Part shown: piece after piece, positions 56,062 through 64,000 of the stretch | Layout of the letters: every line of letters starts with the position of its first letter | How positions within the stretch are numbered: position 1 is the stretch's first letter | Origin: Pisolithus tinctorius | Lineage: Eukaryota; Basidiomycota; Agaricomycetes; Boletales; Pisolithaceae | Length of the DNA stretch: 64,000 bases | NCBI GenBank assembly: GCA_024663395.1 | Contig: JANFAH010000009.1 | Span: forward strand, 1,240,001-1,304,000 | Direction of reading: 5' to 3' | Notes under the pieces: generated by a model | What the model was told of the DNA's origin: nothing | Databases searched by the model: none | The model's input: the letters and a program-made list of their open reading frames with translations, nothing else | Program-made: the position numbers and the translations under genes

Positions 56062-58281
56062 TCAGGCGATCTTGGATATCTCAACATCGACTCGGTCGCG
56101 AGGAATACCGGAAGCTTGACCAGCGTAAGATAGCTTTGCATAAAATCCTTTGTGCACGAAGGATGGGTTTATGACCACAGAATTATCCACCGCCTGAAGC
56201 CACCGGAGATAAATCTTAGAAAGAGGTAGGAATACGTCCAACACTCACTTTCGAGAACTGCTTCAAGCGACTGGGAAGAACGAGGACATCAGGTGCACAT
56301 TCGTCTTCAGTCCCCAACTTCAGTCCTTCAGAATGGGTGACGTCAAGATTGACTTCATGTGACATTTCCAGTGGAACCGGGAAGATTGGATAAAAACTAA
56401 GGAACACACGTGGAATGAGTACCGTATGTACATTGCACGCAGTACCTCACCTTCGTTGCTGAAGCAAGTTCCGTGCTAGATTACTCATTGCGTCGCTAGC
56501 GGGTGCAAGATCCGATACTGAAGGGTCAACTTCCTGCAACCGCTTAAAGTATTCTTCCTTCCGAAGGTGGAAAAGCACGTCTACGCTCGTCACCCCAAAC
56601 GATACGCCGTTCAAAGAGAAACGGCATGGGTTGGGAAGGCAGTGTATTCGCTAGAGCAGTAGGGCCTTGTTACTTTTGTGATTTCGCTGGGAGGCCCTCG
56701 GAAGGAACCTACTGAGTCCGTGCCAAACAATCTAAGTTCACACTGGGGGAATACGACATGGTCGCTGATGAGGTCGCGGACACTCGGTACGAGCAGGACC
56801 ATGCTTCCAGGTGACTGCAGGAGAAAATCTCGTAGGGTTTCCTGGAAATGGCGCTCGAATATTTCGCTTGGCGTTTTACTCATATCGCCTGCCATAATTT
56901 GGGGGTGCTCCGCGTCAACGAATGGTCCAATCTATGGAGCCGTCGTCAATAACGCAAATATATGAGATTATAGTTAGACGTGCAAGTAGAACGACTGCGG
57001 GTTTTGTTGATTTCAAGTTTTGAAATAGCTGTGACCAGGGTTTGTAATGTAGGTCCGAATCAGCTGTGAATGGTCCGCAGGCGATGTACATTGAGAAACT
57101 GGCACTGGGATCACTTGGAGGAGGGGAAGGAGTTTGAAACAGGGGAAGCTGAAAGAGATGGATTAACGAACTGCAGATCAGTGGAAGGTCGACTACTTAC
57201 AGTTAGAATTTCATCAACGGAAAAGAACCCACCCCCTCCATTTCTTCCGCGAAGCGCAACAATCGCACCAGGAAAGAAACTCAGACCAGTCGTTCCCTTT
57301 ATGCTTCCGCGGAGTTTTGTTTCAGAAGTAAGCCGGATTGGTACTCGAACACCAGACCCCATCATCCGCGATGACTCAAGAACAAGAGAAGATTCATTGA
57401 TTTTGATTCCGGAACTGGCGGCTTCGGCATCGAGAACTATACGACCAACGACAGTAACGGCTTCCTGCTCGAAAATCAGCGCCTCATCGGAGTTCATAAA
57501 GGGAAGTATAGACCGTCGTTACACAGAAAGGATCGCCAAGTTCGTCTATGCGATAGTGTCGCTGAACGAGTTCTGCAAAACAGTCGATTCGGTCGTCCAG
57601 GACTACAACAAATGAGACAAGCGCATAGCAGTGTCAATAAAGTCAGATACATACCCTCACTCCTTTCCAACACCTGCTCGTACATGTATCGGTCTGATCA
57701 TACGTGCATAAACGCTCGAGGTTGATTGCGATCGCGCTGAGCACTCGACTCACAATATCTACTCTTGCGGGACAGCTCGTCCATTCTTGGACCTCGAAAA
57801 ATAACTTGGCTAGAGTTAGCATGATGTCAGTGCATTCCACCCCGGCGACACTAAGTCTCAATGGGCCAACCTGAGCGTCGTCTCATCAAGTTTCGTTGGG
57901 GCAGTAGTAGCATGTTTCAATAAACCGCGAAATCCTCCTCTTCCCTTAATACCGAAGTTGCGAGATACTGCTCCTTGTCTGCTTGCGAAGGCTTTTGCCT
58001 GTTCAGAGTGAAGATGTGCTTTGAGCTCAGTGACAGATGCTGGCGTGAAAATCCGAAAAGAGCCCTGGCTATTGAAGTTGATTGCCTCCCACTTGTATAA
58101 CAAGTCTTCGGCAGACAAGTTGAACGTCCTGCACAGGCTCATACCTAGCGTGACCCATCATTGGCGTGGTCGTGTCCCCAAGTCTGTAGATGGACTCACA
58201 ATCCTTGAGAAGCGAATCGTCACCAGCCGCGGTGTCCCCAAAGCGCTTCGCTATTTCACTGCGGAGGTCTTCCGTCGACAT
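56062..58281 (-). CDS. POL12: DNA polymerase alpha subunit B
   Basis: This is the regulatory B subunit of the DNA polymerase alpha-primase complex that starts replication. From MSTEDLRSEIAKRFGD at 58281, exon 1 (58281-58200) joins 58144 to give SLCRTFNLSAEDLLYKWEA, the N-terminal helical domain. After a linker come KSRYYRYMYEQVLERSE and VLDDRIDCFAELVQRHYRID. The OB domain follows with EAVTVVGRIVLDAEAA and LSFFPGAIVALRGRN. The inactive phosphoesterase-like domain has ACGPFTADSDLHYKPW, GPFVDAEHPQIMAGDMSKTP and MVLLVPSVRDLISDHVVFPQ, then NGVSFGVTSVDVL. The end is FYAKLSYAGQASGIP, stopping after VEISKIA. Exon joins that I checked (58200/58144 and those around 57500-57750) are in frame; about nine exons in all. 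Length is as expected for the family and no damage is seen. Confidence 0.92.
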
Positions 58282-58589
58282 CCTCGCAGATCGTCAGTAG
58301 ACTTGGTCCGAGTCGGTGCGATCGCGACGCGTCGCAGTCACCAGTCACACACATGTCACGTGCGCATTGCATGAAAATCCACATATCGATACATATTGCA
58401 TACAACTCAAAACAGTATTACAAGCAAGTGTAGACCGCTATGGAGACGGCGGAAAGCAGTCGTTACATCGAAATCCGGACCAGATGGAGGCGCATACGAT
58501 CAAGCTGAGAAAACGGCGCACAGCACACAGTACAGCAGCAGAAAGGCCAATATTTTCAGACTGCACAGGGGCCCGAGCGAGGTCCAAGG

Positions 58590-59177
58590 CTAAATTGATT
58601 TCTCCTTGTCCTTTGACTGTTCTGTTTCGTTTTCATCGTCTTTGGATTCGGACTCGGACTGTGCCAAGGAACACTCTCGTACTGAGCTCGTGCTATTTGT
58701 TGGTGATATGGACAAACTCCCTTGATGGGTAGGAGGCGATGATGCGTGAGGAATGCTGGAAGTACAATAAGAGTGGTCAACAATTATGCGATCAAATGGA
58801 AGTACGTATGCGTACTTTTCTGGGCTTGGGATGGCAGTTCCCACTGTATTTTGAGCCACCTTGCCAGCTTTGGACAGTGCATAGTCTCCAGAATCAAAGT
58901 ATTTACGATGATCCTGAAGATATCGGCCCATTTCAGTAAGTACGCTCCAACGAGAACAGTGTCGGGGATGAATCTACCTTCTGCATCTTCGTGAGGACAT
59001 TCTTATGTGAGGGTAGTTTGCCATAAAGACGGAAGAGCTTCTGCTCCTCCTCGGTGAGTGTCTAAATGGAGGGATGCAGGTTAGCGAGTGTTGCAGATAT
59101 GACGGGATGTTGTCGCCGAAACTAGACGACAATGCACGTACGCTGAGGTCGATCTTGTTGCGCTTGGCTGGCAGCAT
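58590..59177 (-). CDS. IGO1: Endosulfine family protein (Igo1/ENSA), PP2A-B55 inhibitor
   Basis: Endosulfines are small disordered proteins that, once phosphorylated by the Greatwall/Rim15 kinase, inhibit PP2A-B55 and so control mitosis or entry into quiescence. Four exons (59177-59142, 59061-58978, 58913-58816, 58755-58590) close in frame to 127 aa. After MLPAKRNKIDLS comes TLTEEEQKLFRLYGKLPSHK, then VLTKMQKDHRKYFDSGDYAL, which contains the family signature FDSGDY. Ser48 is the expected Rim15 site and Asp50 is part of the inhibitory contact. The conserved IPSPENIPHAS follows, and the tail is Ser/Glu/Lys-rich and acidic. Size, exon closure and the signature make the call firm. In yeast-like fungi this pathway links nutrient limitation to mRNA stability and cell-cycle exit. 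Confidence 0.95.
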
Positions 59178-59442
59178 TGCGATGGGACTTTGTCACGAGA
59201 GATCTAGCGAGGAGGAGCTAGCAAGCGAGCTTGAGGTTGTTGTTGTCGATGGCAAGACACGGTGACCAGCAATCCTAGTCTTTGCAGGGGACTTCTTTTT
59301 GGCCTCTTCCGTTTGTGGGCGTTATGAAATATACCAACTCGTCGGAGTGTCGGACTTCCAATATTGTCGTCTGGTGTTTCGGAACTCGGAGCTCGGCACA
59401 GGCATTTGCAAATTCAACTGGAACTCGAATTACTGTAATTAA

Positions 59443-61507
59443 TTACAGCACCCAGAGATCGGCTACAAAACTAGCCGCTGCATCCTCGTCACACAGCGGT
59501 GCAGTCTCGATAGCATCCCACCACTCGTCCTCCAAGATCCGAAAACTATCGTCGTCGTTCGTGGGGCTGGCGTTGACCAGCAAATCCGTGTTTGAATCCT
59601 CTGCAGCAGGTTCAGCCACATCGTCAGGGTCAAAGAGCACGAAGTCGAAGTCGAAGTCGCTAGAAAGGGGCACATCTATGGAGGGCCTTGGAGTGTTCCC
59701 AATTTCAACGTCATCCAAAGAGAAGTTGTCATCCAAAATCAGGTTCACATCTGGTTGACCATGTGTGAGAGGAATTGAGTCAACCTCCAGCAATTCTTCG
59801 AAAGGAAACTCTTCCCCTGGGTGATGACGTGTAACGGTGTCCAGGTCCATACACACAGCATCAAGATAATCGAAACAGGAAGGTCCCAAAGTTTGTCGAA
59901 AGTGAGGCGTGGTAATAGAGCCACTGTGATTTCGCTCGTTCGGTAAATCGAGGGCCAAACCGATATGAGGGTTGCTCAGCGATGTTGCGGAATCACTGTC
60001 AGGTGCGGAACCATGTGCCAGACACGTGTCTTCACACATATGTTCCGTGAAAGCATGATTATCACCTTCAGGAAACTGTTCTTCCATAGTTCCCCGTCCA
60101 TCGGGGGCGTGTTCTGTCATATGACCATGTTTATGGGAGGGACGAGCCGTGGCAACGGTCGCATCAGCGATCTCGGCGTCAGGCCACGATAACGGCACAT
60201 CAGTTGCGCCTTCGAGGGTCGCGTTATCTCGTGAGTCTATTAGATTGTGATCGTCCCCCTTTAGTAAGGTCCCAATGTCCGTGGCGAGCTACACATGTGC
60301 AGTTTTACGCAAACATCGATAGGGAAATCCCGATAGTAACAAAACGAACTTCACCTTTGGACGGCGTTGAGGAACGCCAATGCGAAATAACTGCTCAAGA
60401 ACTTGACACAGGACGTCCTCGTCTGATAATTGTACAGCGGATGGATAATCGTCTTGTTCCTCTTCGGCCCCGTCTACTGCAGGTTCTGCAAGATGGGAAT
60501 TTATGGCCGCCACTGAGGCCTGAAAGGTGGTGTCGAGCGTATGGCGAGCGACCTGCAGGTATCAGTTCTGGTTCCGGTAAATGGTGAATAGTGTCACCTT
60601 CATGAGCCATTGGTACTTGGAACGAAATGCAGCATTCTGCGAATGCTCTAAAATCTCGATAACAGAGCGGCTGATTGGCAGAAAGTATTCCGCTTCAAGA
60701 TCCAGCGCCTACAGAATACGTTCAACTGGCACGAAACGAGGGGATATACATCTCGCACACCTTGCACCACGGGCCAAATACAAGCGGGTAGCGGCTGCGT
60801 GCATATAAGCACGCATACACGGGGGCCCGATCGGCTCAACGCACCCTACAAGATGATGAGCCAGAAATTGTTCCGTGACCCGCCCGAGGAGGGCCTCTGC
60901 GGGAAGGTACATAGTGGTGGAAAATGGACTATCGCATACGGCCAGAAAATGACCGTCCCACTCCCCAGTATCTTTTCTGACTGTCTTCCATGCAAAAGAT
61001 AGTTCCAGCGAAGTCAGTACGATGTGGGGGCGCAACGTGTGCGATAGTGAACGTGAGGGTGTCAGCGTCACTACAAAAGAGGCGTAACGTATTATTAGCT
61101 TTTGGGAGTCACAAATGCGCACTTTTCGTTCGACCGTCTTCGCGATCGATGTAAGGTGATGAGATGTTGTTGAGTCCAACCTGTTCCGCGTTCTACGCTT
61201 TGGGGTCAGTAAATGGTCCGGCTTACATGTCAAGGTTGCATGCCGCTTTCAGTTGTTTTCGTACATGCGATAAAAGTCCCGATCGCATTATTTCAGACGC
61301 ACTGGCTTCCCGGTTGTCGAGAGAGCCAGTCAGAACAACGACAATGTCAGAGAACCAGACAACGTCCAATTCCTTGGGAGGCCGCCGTTGCATTTTTCGG
61401 ACAACCTTTGACGGCGAGCCATGGGTGAGAATGTGGGTGATTTTGAGGTTGAGCACATGATTTTCTGAGACAGAACGAATCGTTGACGCATAGGAGAACG
61501 ATGGCAT
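59443..61507 (-). CDS. Uncharacterised protein with helical N-terminus and acidic C-terminus
   Basis: I do not recognise this gene. The first exon (61507-61227) reads MPSFSYASTIRSVSENHVLN and continues with KVVRKMQRRPPKELDVVWFS and SEIMRSGLLSHVRKQLKAAC, a helical, armadillo-like flavour. Middle exons carry SFAWKTVRKDTGEWDGHFLA, LPAEALLGRVTEQFLAHHLV and ALDLEAEYFLPISRSVIEIL; the exact joins near 61000-61200 are unsure. From 60560 the frame is clearer: INSHLAEPAVDGAEEEQDDY and LSDEDVLCQVLEQLFRIGVP, then an intron ending cacatgtgtag near 60290. The last exon, LATDIGTLLKGDDHNLI and on, is very acidic (SSDFDFDFVLFDPDDV) and ends SFVADLWVL. It is divergent from the protein kinase C gene. Function is unknown; the acidic tail could mediate nuclear contacts. 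Confidence 0.6.
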
Positions 61508-61700
61508 CGACGTCGACGACAGAGAGGAGAGACTAAAATGGACATAGCTAAGTGTCGTGTATATAAATAAATACCTTTTTTGTTGCAAGTTCACAGCCTC
61601 ATCCGTAGCCACTTTCGATAGTGACCCCGTTGTCGACTCGTACAACGAGCAGAGTAGATCCCCATCGCGAGGGGGGATCGGACAGTATTCTTGGACTGAG

Positions 61701-64000
61701 ATGGTACGGAACACGCCACAGTCATGGACCGATATATGATGTCTGATACACCCGCGTAGCCCGACGAACTCGACCAGAAAATACAAGATGTCCACAAGCG
61801 CATCGAGACGGAACGCAAGGTCCTTGATGCTTCAAGGCTCCTCCGCCAGGCTACAACGAACCAAGATGTTCTGCGCCGCAACGATGCTAAAATCAAGGAG
61901 GCAGAACGTTCTCTGTCTTATTTTGAAGACACCCTCCGCGAGCTACAAGCCCGCAGGAAAGCCCAGTCGATGCGGGAAGATCTCTCCCGATCAGGAACTG
62001 TCCAGTCGTCTTCCATGGCTTCCTCAGCAAGTTCAAAGAGCGTTCGCTCGTCTGATAGGGATCGTTCTCTCCCACAAATCCCGTCCGACCGCGACGCCCT
62101 GGCCCGCCGCAGCCACTCCCCAGCTTCCTCTATGACATATATCGCTGGAAGTGGAGAAAGTGATGGTGCCTCCTCCGCCAAGCAGTATTCAAATCTCGAT
62201 CTCATAAAGGCTGATACCCCCCATACAACTGCTAAAATATCCCGGATGCTTCACCAATTGGAGTTCAAGCTCCAAGTTGAGATGCAATATAAACAGGGAA
62301 TCGAGAAAATGGTCAAATTATACCAGGCTGATGGCGATAAGAAGTCCCGTGCAGACGCCGACAGCAAGCGAGTCGAGAGCGAGAGGAAAATCCAGCTCTT
62401 GATGTCAGCTCTCAAGCGATACAAGACTTTACACATCCTTGACGATGTCGAGGAAGAAGAGCAGGGTACAGTAGTGTTTTGTGAACTCCCAGTTCGCAGG
62501 TTAACGTCTTTACCCAGGAGTGGATGGAAGCCGAAAAGACAACATTCGGGCGAAACCGCTGTCTGGAAAGCTGTATATCACAGTTAAAGCTGCCCGCGAA
62601 CTTGATCACGCTCCAATCGTGTCGTCGAGCCGTTTGCGACCGTCTTCCAAGCAGGTCAACGAAACATACGTTTCCATGAAGGTAGAGGGTACCCAACGCG
62701 CTCTTTCGCATCCCTCACGCACGGACCGTTGGAATGAAGATTTTGAAATTGCAGCAGATAAAGCGAATGAGGTTGAAATAGCTATTTACGACAAACAATT
62801 GTCCGAACCGCATCCTTTCCCTATCGGTTTTCTTTGGATCAGGATTGGTGACCTTGTGGAAGCTCTCCGACGTCAAAAGGTCATGATGGACAGTGGTCAA
62901 GGTGGCTGGGTCACCGCAGGTGCGATGGACGGTGATTCTCCCAGCGGGAGAGCACACCCTTCAGCAACGGGAACGTTCGGAGACACCAATGCGCCTCTTA
63001 GTCTCGGTCCATCCGCGGGCACGTCTAATCCAGGTGGCTACGTCAGTCAAAGTGAAGGTATCGATGGTTGGTTTGCTGTTGAACCTGCTGGTGCGCTTTA
63101 CCTCCATTTGAATTTCGGTGAGTGGTTCGAGACCTTGGGGAAGTTGGTAACACTCAACGCCGCGAAGTCAAGGAAAATGTGAGGAAGCGACCACTTGACG
63201 GGCTTGGTGGATTAGGCCGTCAAGGAGCGGTCAGGAAACGCAAAGGAGAGGTCCATGAAATGAACGGACATAAGTTCGTTCAACGGCAATTCTACCAAAT
63301 CATGATCTGCGCCTTTTGTGGTGAATTTCTCCTGAACGCGTTGGGATACCAGTGCGAGGACTGTCGATATACGTGTCACAAGAAATGCTACGACAAAGTC
63401 ATTACGAAGTGTATCGCCAAGTCCAATACGGGTGTAAGTGTTGGTAGCCTGTGTTGGTGCTCGCAACTAATCTATTTGGAAACTTTCAGGAGGGAGATGA
63501 AGAGAAAATTAACCACCGCATCCCCCATCGCTTCGAGCCACTCACCAACATGGGTGCCAATTGGTGCTGCCACTGTGGTTACATGCTTCCCCTGGGGCGG
63601 AAGAACGCTCGTCGATGTTCAGAATGCGATATCACTTGTCATGCCAATTGTGCTCATCTCGTACCGGACTTCTGTGGCATGTCGATGGAAACAGCTAATC
63701 AACTTCTACGTGATTGGCGGGACATAAACCGTGCTCGGGGAGGCAAGGCTGCCGCTGCCGCCCGAACTACAACCCAGGCGTCGACACCGCAAGTCCGCCC
63801 GTCATCGCTCCCCTCCACAGATGTTTCCCTTAGCCAAGGAGTGGACAGACTGCAGCTGACCGGGAGTGTCGATATCGGTTCCCCTGGAGCGGACCCGTTT
63901 GCCCGCCGACCTCCTACACAGGATGGAGTTGACGTGCGACAATATCAGACGTCTCCTAGTATTCCTCCGCGGCCACCCCCTGGGGCAAGAATCCCGGTCC
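61701..64000 (+). CDS. PKC1: Protein kinase C (fungal Pkc1), N-terminal part
   Basis: Fungal Pkc1 acts downstream of Rho1 in the cell-wall integrity pathway. The gene runs off the window. The main exon opens at 61760 with [21 protein letters not shown] start ATG at 61701-61703 followed directly by a gt donor would give a one-codon first exon in frame; this is plausible but unproven. Domains in order: two HR1-type coiled coils (about residues 1-75 and, near 62230, [20 protein letters not shown]), which bind Rho1; a C2-like domain (from [17 protein letters not shown] to the block [16 protein letters not shown]); and two C1 zinc domains. The first C1 is [20 protein letters not shown] and following; the second is [20 protein letters not shown] and following, each with the His/Cys spacing. 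A Pro/Thr-rich linker follows. The kinase domain lies beyond 64000. Confidence 0.93.

Noticed and set aside
57070..57615. Plus-strand open frame of 181 codons
   Set aside because: It is the antisense shadow of the OB-fold exons of DNA polymerase alpha subunit B, whose minus-strand motifs are clear.

Overview
This window is nuclear DNA of a filamentous basidiomycete, most likely an Agaricomycete (mushroom-forming) fungus. Genes are cut by many short introns (mostly 45-65 bp), often with very small exons (13-36 nt), and the zinc-cluster regulator and several families have the form usual in that class. All exon boundaries were worked out by eye from GT-AG (a few GC-AG) sites and reading-frame continuity. 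Most multi-exon models close perfectly in frame, which is the main support for them.

Layout. 1-4050: end of a dienelactone-hydrolase gene, a decayed amidohydrolase pseudogene and a small GPI-anchored KRE9/KNH-type wall protein. 4050-8530: gene-poor. 8535-19551, all minus strand: CAF1 deadenylase, a Zn2Cys6 transcription factor, carnitine O-acetyltransferase, and a PPPDE-thioredoxin-PUL fusion protein. 19024-27930: a tandem segmental duplication (unit about 4.3-4.6 kb) giving two acyl-CoA ligase genes with peroxisomal AKL tails, plus truncated pieces of both neighbours. 27811-34324: an uncharacterised protein with a faint gasdermin-like N-terminus, a PEX8-like peroxin ending in SRL, and a single-pass membrane protein. 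36757-42248: the spliceosomal DEAH helicase PRP2 and an EOS1-like membrane protein. 42375-50000: a second tandem duplication carrying two Argonaute genes and a 3' fragment of the neighbouring citrate-lyase-beta-like gene. 51931-55745: a cullin relic and a frameshifted CWF19. 56062-64000: DNA polymerase alpha subunit B, endosulfine, an uncharacterised acidic protein, and the 5' part of fungal protein kinase C.

Most notable system. The Argonaute pair has one full-length protein (about 1002 aa) with an intact catalytic set (D725, E766, D798, H894). The other (about 748 aa) is in frame throughout but has lost the whole PAZ region and two catalytic residues (D to S, H to R). It looks like a PAZ-less, slicer-dead Argonaute born from a local duplication, and could be a decoy, a regulator or an early pseudogene. 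The full-length copy has also gained a duplicated 36-nt exon right after its catalytic glutamate codon.

Themes. Several genes concern peroxisomal or acyl-CoA metabolism (carnitine acetyltransferase, two AKL-tailed ligases, PEX8-like, CitE-like). Others concern RNA (CAF1, PRP2, CWF19, Argonautes). I see no tRNA, rRNA or CRISPR array.
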